Assembly (NCBI RefSeq): GCF_034190915.1
Contig: NW_026947500.1
Location: 21,760,501-21,824,500, forward strand
DNA length: 64,000 nucleotides
Direction: 5' to 3'
Origin: Cavia porcellus
Taxonomy: Eukaryota; Chordata; Mammalia; Rodentia; Caviidae
Shown here piece by piece: positions 35,601 to 47,389 of this stretch. The translations under genes and the position numbers were made by a program. The notes under the pieces were generated by a model. The model made no database searches. It had not been told where the DNA came from and was given only the letters and a program-made list of their open reading frames with translations. Positions within the stretch are counted from its first letter, which is position 1; every line of letters starts with the position of its first letter.

Positions 35601-37325
35601 AAGTAGGTTTTCTGCACTTTTTTTCTTCTGGACTATCCATAAATGCAAATACTTGCTTAATAGCATCCTGTAAATCTAAATCTTCCTTTGTTCTTTTTAA
35701 TAACTTCACTTTTTTCATTTAATCTGACTTACCTCTAAAGGTCTGTCTTCAAGCTCAGAAATACTTTTGCTTGATCAGCTTGAAAGCCTTCCAACAAGGC
35801 TTTCAACTGTACTTTTTATTTCGATACTTAGTTTAGCTCCAAGACTTTTGATTAGTTCTTTTTTATGTGCCCTCTTTACAGATTTCTTATTCATGCCATG
35901 AATTGTCTTCTTAACGTCACTGAATTGTCCGTTTGTGATATTTTTATCTCATTCAGTTTCCTTAAAATTCTTTTGAGGTCTATTGGTAGAGGGCTTTGAG
36001 TACTTCTTGGAGTCTTCCTTTAACCTTGTTTTTTCTTGCCACTATGTTTCTGTCAGTATTTGTGGATCTGGTATAGTGTCTTTTGTCATCAAAAAGTATC
36101 TGCTAGCATGTGTCCTAGGATGTTAGTTGGTTTTGGTTCCAAGTAGGTTCTTCTCTGTGGTTTGTGGTTAGCTTCTTTAGCTGTGGCCAATGTTAGTGGT
36201 GTCTGTGGGGGTGATCAAAGCCACAGTGCTGGTGGGACTGCACTCTCAGCAGGACTGCCGCTCCCTTCAATGGAGCAGATTTCCTGGGAGTTGCGTGAAG
36301 GAAGTGTCACCCATGTACCCAGGTATGTGTAAAGCAGTATGGCCAGTAGCAGGTGGGGTTCGGTCAAAGTCTGAGGTTCTCATGGGGGTTACCAGTTAGT
36401 TTTCAAGGATTGGATGGCCAACTCTTCAGGGTTTCTGATTGCCAACGAGTTCGAGCAGAAATGTCCAGCTGCTTCTCAGGGCTAAGGTTGGATGAGTGGG
36501 TCTGGACTTCTGATCTTCCTGGTCTCAATGGGCATCACTTCTGAGAATAGACTGTTCAACTGCTTTTTGGAGCCACAGGAGAATGGTCAGGGCCCTTGGG
36601 TTGTTTCCTGGGGGCCTCATCAGACAAGGCACTTGGGACAGGATCATGCTTGAGTGGGTGGGGCTGCCTGTTTGCTTTATGGGCCTCTGTGGGCCGAATT
36701 CTTCACGGTGGGTTTCCTGGCTACTTACTGGGACAGAAGTGCATGGATAGCTGTGTCTGCTTCGTTTGTGTGGAAGGGGATTTCTTGGCTGTTTCTGTGG
36801 CAGCAGAAGGGGTGGGAGGTCTGCCTAGCTGTGTTCTGGGGACCTCTCTAGGCCACTCTGTTGTAAGTGAGACGCCTGTGACCCTGAATGAATGGGGTCT
36901 CAAGATGGTTCTGAGCCAGGTTAGGGGAAGGTATAACAGGGGCCCAGCATGCAACAGAGTGGTGACCTGTCAGCTTGCCATATGGTTGGACCCTATAGGA
37001 GCTGCCATGCTGTTCAGCAGTCCTTGCTTTGTGATCTGCGATGTGATTGAGATGGCTGGGTTTTTCTGTTAGCCTCTTCCAGCTAAGCAAAGTCCCTCTC
37101 GGTTCAGGGTCAGTCTTGGGAGATGGATAGCACATGTTTAGTTTAGTTTCATTTTCTATGAAGTCATGGTGAATATCCCATTCTGCAGCATCCCTATCAC
37201 ATCCCTACCACACTTTAGCATTTGGCCTCAGACAAATGGGTGAAAAAGCTATTGATTTTCCAATTTGGGGCTCTTGTGGTCAAGGAATACACTAGGCACC
37301 TCTAGTCAATGACCTTGCTCTCGAA
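35601..37325 (-). mobile_element. L1 ORF1 coiled-coil region and 5'UTR, antisense
   Basis: 35640-36060 is T-rich antisense ORF1 (CTTCAAGCTCAGAAATACTT, GAGGTCTATTGGTAG...). 36180-37320 is a GC-richer, repeat-like stretch with recurring TTTCCTGGG and CTCTGTGGGCC phrases, as in an L1 5'UTR. The boundaries are approximate. No ORF is intact. Confidence 0.5.
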
Positions 37326-37329
37326 AGAA

Positions 37330-38005
37330 AATCATGGTTTTTATTATGTTCACAGAGTTGTGTGACAATCAGCACCGTCAATTCTAGGACAATTTCAGCC
37401 CCTCAAAGTGATATCCCATACCTCTGATTACTTATTCCTGTACTGTCCCCCACCTCCTCTTATAGCCTTAAGCAAACACTCATCCACCTCCTCTACCTTG
37501 CTCTGTATATTCCATAATGAAATTATACAGTATGGGATCTTTTATGTCTGGCTTCGTTTACTTAGCATATTTTTTTAAGTTTCCCCTGTGTGATAGCACA
37601 TACCAAAACTTCATTCCTCTTTATGGCCAATATTCCACTGTGTGGCTAGACCACACTTTGTGACTTGTCAGTGGATAGACATGTGGATTGTTTCTGCCTT
37701 TTGAGTATTATGAATAACCCTGCTACATATGTCGTATATGTTTTTGATTGAACACCTGTTTTCAATTCTTTTGGGGTGTATATATATCTAGGAGTAGAAT
37801 TTCTGGGTCATATGGTAATTCTGTTTAACTTTGAGGAACCACAAAACTTATTTTCCACAGAGGTTGCTCCATTTTATATTGCTACCAACCATGTACAAGG
37901 ATTCTGATTTTCCATGTACTCAATATTTGTTGTTATCTGACATTTTATTGCAGCCATTTTAGAATAAATGGGCATGAAAGAGTATCTTCTTGTGAGTTTT
38001 TGGTT
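37330..38005 (-). mobile_element. Ancient L1 3' end, antisense (L1M-like)
   Basis: TATTCCACTGTGTGGCTAGA, GATTGTTTCTGCCTTTTGAG, TATCTAGGAGTAGAATTTCT and GGGTCATATGGTAATTCTGT are hallmarks of old mammalian L1 ORF2 3' sequence in antisense. Confidence 0.8.
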
Positions 38006-39570
38006 CCCTTTAAATTAAACCAAATGTCCCAGCCACACTGATATTAAACTCACTTGTACAGACATTCAGAGACATCACATGCATATCCCACGTGGGGAAG
38101 AGAGACCAAGGTGGAGAACCAAGGTTCTTTTGGGAAGTGGGGTGGGACCATTAAAAGAAGAGAAGAGTACATGGAAGAGTGGGAACACTGAACCTCACTT
38201 GAAAATACCAGGTAAAAATAAAGCCAAACAAATCATCATCCCAAGAAAATATGTAACCCTCGAGATTCCAATTCTTCAGTGCCAAATAGATAATTCCTTC
38301 GGTTCTTGGGGGGTTTATCCCACCCATGTTCCTACCCGCTCCAGTTACTGCTTGTTCTTGGAAGGTGGGTGAGGAAGAGAGGAATCTTATAGCTCTTTAG
38401 AGCCAAAATATACACATTTTGCTTGGGAAACTTATTGTACAGCTTCTGACACAGTCTGAGCTGGATTCTGCTGAACCCGTAGATGTCAGCAGCATCATGG
38501 GAATCGCTTGGGACCTGAGAGGGAACAAATGATGAGTAATGCTTTGTAGCAAATGACTAAATAGCACCCAAAGGCAAGACACGGCTACGCTACAGAGGGA
38601 GGTGAGCAAAACTAGAAACTCAGAGACAGGATCACTGCCTACTAGTGACAAATTTGTTGATAGTTTTCAAGATTTCCTTTTTACAGGATTGTAGGCATTG
38701 TATGAATGAAAATCCAACTATTCAGTCAGGCCCATCTATAATAATCCTTAAAAAACAAGCATAAGGATGATCGACTGGGGACTTTAGTCACATCTTCAAA
38801 AAGCAGCACCTATATTAGTGTTTAGCGGTTACCTGGGAGAAGGTGTGTGTCTGCTACAAAAGGACCACTGCTTTCTTTCCACCCTCCCGTTCTTGAGCGT
38901 GCGGATCCCTAGTAGCTAACCCTCAACAGAAATGTAGTGAGAAGGTGATGGTAAGGATTGCACCTGAGCGTCACCCAGGCAACCTACAAGAGCTCTCAAG
39001 ACTGCCAAGCAACTCAGCTGGTCAAGGTTCCACTACCAGGAACAGAATCTACTGGAGCTGATTTAAGCAGAGAGATGCAGTACAAAGTAACAAATAACTT
39101 ACAGAATTTCAAGAAGGCTGGAGAAAAAGGCCATGGATTAAGCATACAACAGCAATGCCAGTGCCACAAAAGCAAACACCACCCCCGCAAAAGTGTTTCT
39201 GCCTCTTTTCAAATCAAAGGTTATGAGTTAAACTGGAAAGTTCTTGACAGTTCCTGATCCAATCATGGCAACCATGTTTCCCAAGAAGCAACATAAAACA
39301 GCCCAGTACTCACTTCTGCATTTGGCTTTCTCTATCTACCTGGATGGGGAGAATCCAAATACTTCCTAATGCCTAGCTTCAAAGGAGTCAGGGCAATATT
39401 TTCAATTTCTGACCTGGGAGAAGCAGTATGAAAGACAATGGGCATCTCCCTAGACAGAGAACTATACTCAAGGTCCTCCAGCCATGCAGGAGCAAAGCCA
39501 GGAACCACCTCAGGTCAGGCTCTTCACCTTCATAAAAGCCTGCTCCTCCCATAATTCAGAATGGTCATTT
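38006..39570. other. Intergenic unique sequence
   Basis: No transposon family or conserved coding potential recognised. The short ORFs (for example 38958-39257) look random. Confidence 0.6.
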
Positions 39571-39574
39571 TTAT

Positions 39575-39965
39575 ACCCTCAGGCTTAGGACTAGTCTTGG
39601 TCATTTTGGAATGGCATTATAAAATAACCATAACCTAAGTGACTTGTAAACAACGGGCATTTATTTCTCACAGTTCTGGACACTGAGAAGTCTAAGGTCA
39701 AAATGTGAGCACTTTCGGTCTCTGGTGAGGGCCCTCTTTCTTTTTCATAGCTGGCTCATTCTTGCTGCGGTGGTAACTGGTGAGAGAGGCAAGGTGGCTC
39801 TCTGGTTCCACTTTTATCAGGATTCTAGCACCTTTTTTGAGGAATCCATCCTCCTACCCTGATTATCTCCCAGAGACCTCATCACTAGGTGCCATCACAT
39901 TGGTGACTATATTTCAGTGTATGAATTTTACGGAGGGCAGGGCACAAATGCTCAGACCATAGTGT
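39575..39965 (-). mobile_element. MaLR/MLT1-like LTR remnant (antisense)
   Basis: TTATTTCTCACAGTTCTGGA, CTGAGAAGTCTAAGGTCAAA, TCTGGTGAGGGCC, CTCCCAGAGACCTCATCACT and CAAATGCTCAGACCATAGTG follow the antisense order of mammalian MaLR LTRs. Confidence 0.6.
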
Positions 39966-40032
39966 GACTGTTTTCTGTCTGTGTCTTTAAAAAAATATTG
40001 CTAATCACTATTATCAGTTTGCATTTGCCCGT

Positions 40033-40410
40033 TCCAGTTGGCCCTCCACATCTGTGAGTTCTACATTCATGGATTCAGTCAACTTGAATTCAAATTATTT
40101 GACAGCAAAATGCCCTGATACAACTGATATGTACTATGTACCTAGGCCCATGATGACAGCAACAATATTGGACCACATACAGAGCTTTTCCTGGTTTCTA
40201 CTCTCTAAACAATACAGTATAACAATTATTTACATAGGGGCTGGGGATTTAGTTCAGCGGCATAAGCGCCTGCCTTGCAAGCAGGCAGTCGTGAGTTCGA
40301 TCCCTGGTACCGATAAAAACGAAAAAGACCAAAAACAAAAACAAAAAAATACCAATTATTTATATAGCATTTACAGTGTATTGAGTTGTGTTATTCTGTT
40401 TCTGGTCACT
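40033..40410 (-). mobile_element. Tigger-type MITE split by a SINE
   Basis: It begins CAGTTGGCCCTCCACATCTG and TTCATGGATTCAGTCAAC. The part AACAATACAGTATAACAATT resumes after the SINE as TTTATATAGCATTTACAGTG. Same family as 22010, opposite orientation. Confidence 0.7.
40237..40352 (+). mobile_element. ID-like SINE (young)
   Basis: GGGGCTGGGGATTTAGTTCA ... GAGTTCGATCCCTGGTACCG. TSD CAATTATTTA(C/T)ATA at 40223-40236 and 40353-40366. Confidence 0.93.
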
Positions 40411-40627
40411 AGCACAAATATCTGAGATGTCAGCTTATTAAAAGCAAAGTTTTATTTTAGTTCATTTTTGGAGATTCGAGATGATGACTGATAGCCCCAT
40501 TGCTTTGGGTTTGAGGCAGGACAGGGGGATCACCAAGCTGCACTGTCCCCCTTGAGGTACACACACTGCCATAACCGAAAGACTCTACACCTTTTAAAAT
40601 TTCTACGACTAAAATTTCTATGACTTT

Positions 40628-40707
40628 GAGCCAGGGATTTAGCTCAGTGGCATAAGCGCCTGCCTTGCAAGTACACGGTCATGAGTTCAATCCCTGATAC
40701 CAAAAAA
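40628..40707 (+). mobile_element. ID-like SINE
   Basis: GAGCCAGGGATTTAGCTCAG ... GAGTTCAATCCCTGATACCA with an A-rich tail. The flanks share AAATTTCTA(T/C)GAC. Confidence 0.88.
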
Positions 40708-40806
40708 GAAAAAAAATAAATTTCTACGACCTCCTAGTAATGGCAACTTGAGGACCAAGACTGTCATACGTGGAACTTTGAAAGACACCTAAGATCCAAA
40801 TTATAG

Positions 40807-40888
40807 AGCTGGGGAGATAGCTTATTGGCACAAGCACCTGCCTGGCAAGCATGAAGTTGTGAGTTTAATCCCTGGTCCAAAAAAAATT
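40807..40888 (+). mobile_element. ID-like SINE
   Basis: GAGCTGGGGAGATAGCTTAT ... GTGAGTTTAATCCCTGGTCC, then an A-run. Confidence 0.85.
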
Positions 40889-40909
40889 AGCAGTAAGATC
40901 CAAATGATA

Positions 40910-40990
40910 AGGGCTGGCATGTAGCTCAGAGGTATAGCACTTGCCTAGCATTCATAAGGTCCTGAGTTCAGTTCCCAGCAGCACACACAT
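40910..40990 (+). mobile_element. ID-like SINE (older type)
   Basis: AGGGCTGGCATGTAGCTCAG ... GTCCTGAGTTCAGTTCCCAG CAGCACACACA. It is closer to the murid-like 'aaggtcctgagttc' subtype than to its neighbours. Confidence 0.8.
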
Positions 40991-41881
40991 AATCAAGATA
41001 AATGACATGGATAGTTTTTTTTTTAAAGATCCAAATGATAGAATAGGTGTTGTAAATAATCTAGAGGTTAAAGTACTTTTCAGGAGGATACACATAGATT
41101 ATATCCAAACATGTCATTCTATATAAGAGACCCCAGCATTTTCAAATTCTGATATCTGCAGGGAGCCATGAGATCAATTCCATGTGGACACCAACAAGCA
41201 ACTGTGTTTCTAGTTTTCATTCTTGTCATCAGGGATGGGCTTTCCTGATACAGTCTATACAGGAGGAAATAATAAACACAACCGGCTGTGTTTCTAGCCC
41301 ATCCACGTCGGACACTGGGAAGGCGGTGGTGTGGCAGTCCATTCCCTTTCCTGCACCAGTCAGATCAGAACATTTCTGTTTATGGATGTTAACAAAGCTG
41401 TTACTGGACAATTAAACCCAGTTGTCCAAGGGATTCTTGGAAATTTAAGAAGCATTCAAAAAACAAACTTCTGGCTATAATAATGGGAATTTTCTGCAGT
41501 GAAAACCAAGCCTGTCTCCAAGCTGTTTTCTATGTCCTAATCTCCTGCCCCGCAACCTCTAAATAACCCTTTACCCTATGACAGACCATAGCAGCACAGG
41601 AGTGGCGTGGAGACCTGGACCCTTTCTATCTCCTCAAGGGGGTGGCTCCCAAATGAAAGCTCTACACACAGGCAGCCACTAGGAGCTTGAAATAAATGTT
41701 TTAATGTCTCCAAAGAGAGCCACCCAGCACATCCTGAGCATAAGTCCCCAGTATCAAAGTTCCAGGTGAATGATAAATAACTCCAAAATTTGTAAAACCA
41801 AACCAATGCATTTTGGGGACAAAACTATACAACTTTCTAGGGAGGAACCACCACAGTAAACCTTTGCTTTAGAGAAATAAG

Positions 41882-41952
41882 GACTGCAGGCGTAGCTCAG
41901 TGGTATCACTTATGTGCAGGGTCCAGACTTCCATTCCTACCACAGCAAAAAA
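41882..41952 (+). mobile_element. Degenerate ID-like SINE
   Basis: ACTGCAGGCGTAGCTCAGTG ... TTCCATTCCTACCACAGCAA, followed by an A-rich stretch. Confidence 0.7.
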
Positions 41953-42599
41953 GAATATACATGTAGACGTGCACACACACACACACACAGAGTATACACA
42001 AAGATATAATCCTTGTGTGGTTTCTTAAGCCATATACACACATATGTATGGAGCCCATACATCTAAGAGAAATATAACAAAACCTATATAACATATTTAT
42101 TTGTGACAATTGATTATCTGGAAGATCAGAAAAATCCTTGAGGATCTGCAGCAACTGTATGTTTACTAACAATGGGGAAAAAAGTGTTCCCTGGATCAAC
42201 TGAAAAGCAAATTACCACAAAAGTACGTATAACGCATTATAATTCTGCTTCTTGAAGGAAAAAAACTATAAAAGAGCAAAGACAAAAGTCAGAAAGAGTG
42301 CCTATTTTCTTCATTTTCATAGTCTAGTATTGTTGATATTAACATAATTGTATATTATTGATACAGATAGCATTTAATATTAGCTAACAATATGATCACA
42401 TCACTGTTATTATTACTCAGCGAGTGTTTTGCCCTGTTATTTCCTTATATTATCGTTTTGCATGATTCATATTTTATGTATCTGCATTTCACATTATCTG
42501 TCCAAACCCAGCTTTATTCACACGAAGCAATTTTTTAAAAAAATAAGACTGTATGAGGTCCCTCCCTCCTCTTTCTATTTACTGTCTTTTCCTTCCTGG

Positions 42600-43290
42600 C
42601 TCGTTTTCCTCCTCGCACTGGCACCCTACCCGGCCTTGCTTTGGAGACGCCCGCCGTCCTCCAGCCGGCGCCCCCAGCACCGGGCACCCGAGCGCTGCAG
42701 CCGCGAGCTCCGCGGAAGGTGCGCGCCCGTGGGAACCGGGGGCGCCGCGCGGGCCTGGCCGGGCGCACAAAGGGCGCGCACACGGCGGGCCGGCAGAAGC
42801 CAGCAGACTGCTTTTGTGCGTCCTTCATGTTAATTAACTTTTGTGAGAACCTCCATGTTAATTAACTTTGCTCGAGCTTTCCCTAGACTTGAAAGCTTTG
42901 GAGTGGTTTGTTTTTGTAAAATGCTTTGACTCCGGGGAGAGCCGCTTGAAGAGGGAGAAAAGGAGAAACAAAAAGAAAGAAAGGGAAAAATTTTAAGTGG
43001 AACTTTTTCTTACCGGGAAATTTCTTCCCTCGTCTCGGTGACCCCCCCTCCCAGCCCCCAAGCACCGTCTCCGCCGCCGGAGACGATTTTAATGGTCTGC
43101 TCCGTACCCCGGACCGCGCAGCAGGAGCGCACCCCGCGGCCGTGCAGCCAGCTTGGCCTCGCCCAGTGGAGGGAGAGGCGCGCGTGGGAAAGGAAGCGAA
43201 TCCAAAGCAGAAGCGGATTTCTTACCATCTAAAGAAAAGGGGAAATGGAACTAGGGTTCCGAAAGTGCTTAGCACCCTGATGACGCGCAC
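42600..43290. promoter_or_regulatory. CpG island, probable promoter
   Basis: The only markedly CpG-dense stretch in the non-coding part of the window (CGCCCGCCGTCC, GCGCCGCGCGGGCC, GGGCGCGCACACGGCGGGCC, CCGTCTCCGCCGCCGGAGAC). It is free of recognisable repeats. PTCH1 lies upstream on the same strand, and in mammals FANCC starts downstream of PTCH1 in the same direction. A FANCC or lncRNA first exon is therefore possible, but no coding exon or splice signal can be tied to it. ORFs across it are composition artefacts. Confidence 0.65.
42826..42870. repeat. Direct repeat carrying two TTAATTAA palindromes
   Basis: CATGTTAATTAACTTT occurs twice, with TTAATTAA at 42830-42837 and 42858-42865 (28 bp apart), inside the CpG island. 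Confidence 0.9.
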
Positions 43291-43514
43291 AACTAGTTGC
43301 CTCTTGCAGGCTGCGGAACTTGGTGTGCCTCAGCTAACGCTTTTCTAGAAATGCTTGAATCAGATGTTCACCAAATCTTATCCGTCCACCAAGTCGTTTT
43401 ATTTTTAAGTATTTTGAAGTTGCCCACATCACTGGTCCTCATTCTTAAATATGTCAGCACCTACCTATTTATGCTTAGTATTCGTAAAATTTATGTACAA
43501 TCAAATGCTCTGAT

Positions 43515-43586
43515 TTTTTTTCTTTTGTACCAAGGATCAAACTCATGACTTCACGCTTGCCAGGCACTGAACTAAAGCCCCGCCCC
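43515..43586 (-). mobile_element. ID-like SINE fragment (antisense)
   Basis: TTTTTTTCTTTTGTACCAAG GATCAAACTCATGAC ... AGGCACTGAACTAAAGCCCC. The flanks share AAATGCTCT(G/C)AT. Confidence 0.8.
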
Positions 43587-43743
43587 AAAATGCTCTCATC
43601 TTAAGCTAATGTTTGATGAATTTCAAGTGCATACAATTTGCTTTTGGTCCTACTTATTTTGAAATAATTTCAAAGTTAGCCAAAAAATGCTAAAATAATA
43701 CAATATTTCTCGCTTGACCTTTACCCAAATTCACTTTTTAAAA

Positions 43744-43855
43744 ATTTATTTATTTATTTATTTATGCTATGTGATCCAGACTGGACTTGAACTGACTATG
43801 TAGCCCAGGCTGTCCTCAAACTTGCAGTGATCTGCTGCCTTAGCCTCTTAGAGTT
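43744..43855 (-). mobile_element. B1-type SINE (antisense)
   Basis: GATCCAGACTGGACTTGAAC, CTATGTAGCCCAGGCTGTCC and TCAAACTTGCAGTGATCTGC match antisense B1. Confidence 0.75.
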
Positions 43856-44393
43856 TGGTTCCTGGTACCAAAAAACAAAACAAAACAAAACAAAAACCCA
43901 AAAAGCAAAAAACAATTTTTTCATCAGTCAAATATTATAACATTTTTGTTTTCTTTTAATAATTGCTTCCAATTATTAAGAATCAATTTGATCCATTCAT
44001 TCTTTCTTGTTTCTAAGTATTTGTAGATACATTTCCTAGTTAGACTGTCTTTATGCCAGTCTTTGAAATGTAAATTCTACCTATGACCATAGCACCCCCA
44101 AACGTACTCAATCTCATCTAAAATACAAGTTCTTTGATGGATAATATTGCTAACCTTGTGAGTGGTGGCTGATTGATGTAATGGTGTGCTGATAAATTAA
44201 CAATCAGATCTCTGGGGAAAGTAGCCTAATTTATAAAATTTGCTTCTGTGGCATATGTCCTTCTGCCAGGGCTGATTTTAAGCTACAAGTGGATGTCACT
44301 GAACCCACAGTTGGGACAGATGGTAATAATCAGTCCGCAGCCGTGGAGCGAGCTGTGAGCCACTGAGCCCTCCTATCTCCTACCTAAATAATG

Positions 44394-44705
44394 TCAGTGG
44401 CCCCTAAGCCTCGTAATTCTGGACTCCACCAAATCTAGCGTTTGTGATTGGTTCATTGTCTAGCGCTTGGATTGGTAGGGTGCGTGCTACACCCGCCTAG
44501 GGGTGGAGCCTTCATACAATGTAAAGGTGGAAGAGTCTGTCACTTACTCTTGCCAGTGCAAGCTTGCTGTTTGCAGCCGCCATGCCACCCTGCCTTGGAG
44601 CCAGCAGAGTACGGACTGAAACCCCCAAGAACTGTAAGAAATAAATCTTTATGTCCCTCGCTTTGGGCGTCAGGTATTTTGTCTAAACAGTGAGTAAAAG
44701 GTAAG
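44394..44705 (+). mobile_element. LTR-like interspersed repeat, copy C
   Basis: About 310 bp from GTGGCCCCTAAGCCTCG to TGTCTAAACAGTGAGTAAAA. It is collinear with 24350-24808 minus the latter's insertion. It has an AATAAA near the end (GTAAGAAATAAATC) and ends near GGTAAGACA. Confidence 0.6.
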
Positions 44706-46370
44706 ACACTGGTGCTTTGAGTTGATCAGACATGTATCCATGGACATGTATCCATTGGTCACTTACTGTTGGACTTGTCTGAAGTAAGTTGCCTATGCTT
44801 CATTTGTATCGTTCACCTCTATTTCTCATTTTTATGGATGACTTAAGGTTCCTTCCCTACACTTAGCATCCACAAGCTTGTAGTGGTGGTAGGAATCTCC
44901 TGGGATTTGGTTTTTATTTCTCTGTGTGCAGGTAATTTGCAAGCTATGCTTTTCTCTCTAAAGTAGTAGCGCTGAAGGCATGGGTCATGTGTTGGTGTCA
45001 TTGGCATTCCTTTGTAATTTTATGGTTTGGGTATACCTGTTGCAAGGCTAGAAAGAGATTTTGAGCCAGGAAGCTACTGATATCCCAATAATGAAGTGTC
45101 CCAATAATGACACTCTTGACTATAGTTTTATTATTACATTCAATGATTGTTCAATGTCAAATTAACTTAAAGCACGAGCTTTTCACTGTATCTCACTTCA
45201 AGTTAGACTGAATTCTCTGTGCTAAACCCGTGCATCTCTATAAGCAAAGCATAGTTTTAACATCTAGGCAGACTAATTAATATGGTGAGGGGTAGAGGTC
45301 ATATCTATAATTCTGGGTCAGTGAGGTTGGTGAATTGATCCAAGAAAAACTTAAGGTCGGGTTTCATCCAGCTGTCAAACCAGCCTGTCCTCGATATATT
45401 CTGACCAGGCAGAAGTGTTTGGTCTTTGGTAGCAGTGGGGAAGGAAAGAAGGAAGTGTGTCACAATAGATTTGAAGCTGGTTTTAATTTTGGTGTACGAT
45501 AGAGAAACAGTCTCAGTGTTACCAGTATTCAGTATTCAGAAATGCATTTAATGTTCATATTTTAATTCATCCCAACGTGTCCCACAGGTGAAGGTCAGTC
45601 AGTCTTTGTGTTTACACTCGTGCCTAGCATAGATCCATGAATAAAGTTGTTGGTTTATTGATTTAGTTTATTTTTGTTTCACGTTGCAAAACTCTCTTGT
45701 TTTGAGTGCCAGCGTAGTCATACAATCAAAAATTCGGCAAAGTACATACAATCTACCCCATGTACCCTGGCACGGGCTGCAACTCCATGTACTCATATAT
45801 TTACATTCAGTGAACATTTTGAGCACCAGTTTCGGGGATTCTTCTAAGGACAGTGGACTGGAAGTGTGGCTCACTTCCTAGCATATGAAAGGCCCTGGTG
45901 CCAACCCAGCATCACAAGAGGAAAGAGAAAAAAAGAAAAAGAAAACAAATCTGACATGGAGCTAGTCCTGAGGGTGGTAGAACCCCAAGTCTTTGCTGCT
46001 TTTCTGCCTCCAACTTTTATTTTAATTTTAGACACCTTGTGTGTCTAACACCCACACAACTGAATGAAAAGTTAAACAATCCAACTTAAAGTTTTCATCT
46101 ATACCTTTTGCCTATATTTTCAGATTTTTCGTTCAGCCATTGAAGCAACTCGCTGTTTTTATGAATCTGTCATTGTGATGGTAAAGCACTCAAATTTAAC
46201 TTTTATTTTTCATTCTGTTTTGATGTATCATCCACACAATCACAGTTTGATAAACCTGGAGAAAAATTTCATTTTCTAGCTAATAATTAACAATGGAACA
46301 TTTTCAGTAGACTACATAAACATTAATAGAATTTTGAATTTTGGTTTCTTAAAGAATTTGTTGTAAACTT
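44706..46370. other. Intergenic sequence, mostly unique
   Basis: One degenerate SINE (45849-45945) and short L1-like T/A-rich phrases. No gene is supported. Confidence 0.55.
45849..45945 (+). mobile_element. Degenerate ID-like SINE
   Basis: GGACTGGAAGTGTGGCTCAC ... GCCCTGGTGCCAACCCAGCA, then an A/G-rich tail. Confidence 0.6.
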
Positions 46371-46371
46371 T

Positions 46372-46802
46372 ATGTCCTAGTTACTGCTCTCATCACTGAG
46401 ATGCAATACCCAACACCTACAAGCTAAGGAAAAAAGGTTTATTTGGTTCATGGTTTGTAGAGGTTTCAGTCCATAGTCTACTGGCTCCAAAGAAAGGCGG
46501 CATAGCAGAGGGGCATTGGCAGAGGAGAAGGAGGTCATGGGATGGCAGACAGAAAGCAGAAAGGATCAAAGGAATAGTAGGAAGGGCATGTACTTTCAGG
46601 CCCAAACCAGGGACCCAACTCTTCACACCAGGCTTCATCTCCCAAAATCACATGCAACTATAAACCCATCCGTGATTTCCTGTATATCAGCTATTAATGC
46701 ACTGATGAGTATCACACACTCATGACCCAGTTGCCTCTCCCAAATTCCACCTATGAGCTCATGAGGCATTGGGGGAACATCTAAATATAAACCATAACAC
46801 TT
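46372..46802 (-). mobile_element. MaLR/LTR-like remnant (antisense)
   Basis: GTCCTAGTTACTGCTCTCAT, GGTTTATTTGGTTCATGGTT, CTCATGACCCAGTTGCCTCT, GAGCTCATGAGGCATTGGGG and ATAAACCATAACAC follow the antisense MaLR LTR layout. Confidence 0.55.
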
Positions 46803-47389
46803 TAGTCTGTTATTTTGATGGAAAGAGGTGCATATGTCTTCAGAAGACTGCAGTGTTTTAAAAACTTTCGTTCACAATTGCCTTCTGGTAACAGAAAGAA
46901 ATTTAAGCTTTAACTAACTGGTTTTAGGCTAATTTGGTTTGGTAAGGTAACAACCCAGATGGAAATTCTGAATCTGAAGAGGATCCTACAAATCAGATAT
47001 GCATCCAAAGGATTTTGAAATGTGTGTTTCTATGCAAATACATCCTTTTGGTTATTGACAATACGATTTTCTCACAATGATTCCTCTGCACAACGTGATA
47101 TAAACCCCTCTTGGGAAGCAACTTGCTTTGAAGCAACCCATCATGCTTGGCTCTTTAGAGCTTGTAATTTTTCTTTGCTCATGGTGTATTGACCAACATA
47201 CCTCTCATTTTGTGTGTCACAGAAGACCCTCATCATGCTGCTTCAGCTTTGTTAGTTGACTGGGTAAGGGCCACCCTGTTTAATTTCCTAAATTCACTGA
47301 AATGCAGAAATGCTTTTTTACTCCTCATCGGAAATATACAGCTATACAGAAAATTGTGTTGGCTGGGATATATAGAAGTTTAAAAAGAT

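Noticed and set aside
36180..37080. Hypothetical gene suggested by a 158-residue ORF at 36596-37072
   Set aside because: Sits in the antisense L1 5'UTR region next to antisense ORF1 sequence. No exon signals.
40237..40352. tRNA gene
   Set aside because: A- and B-box-like sequences are present, but the body does not fold as a clover-leaf, carries an A-rich tail and TSD, and recurs many times: a SINE.
42429..42865. Overlapping ORFs in the CpG island
   Set aside because: Open in several frames and both strands because of GC-rich composition, which is not evidence of coding.
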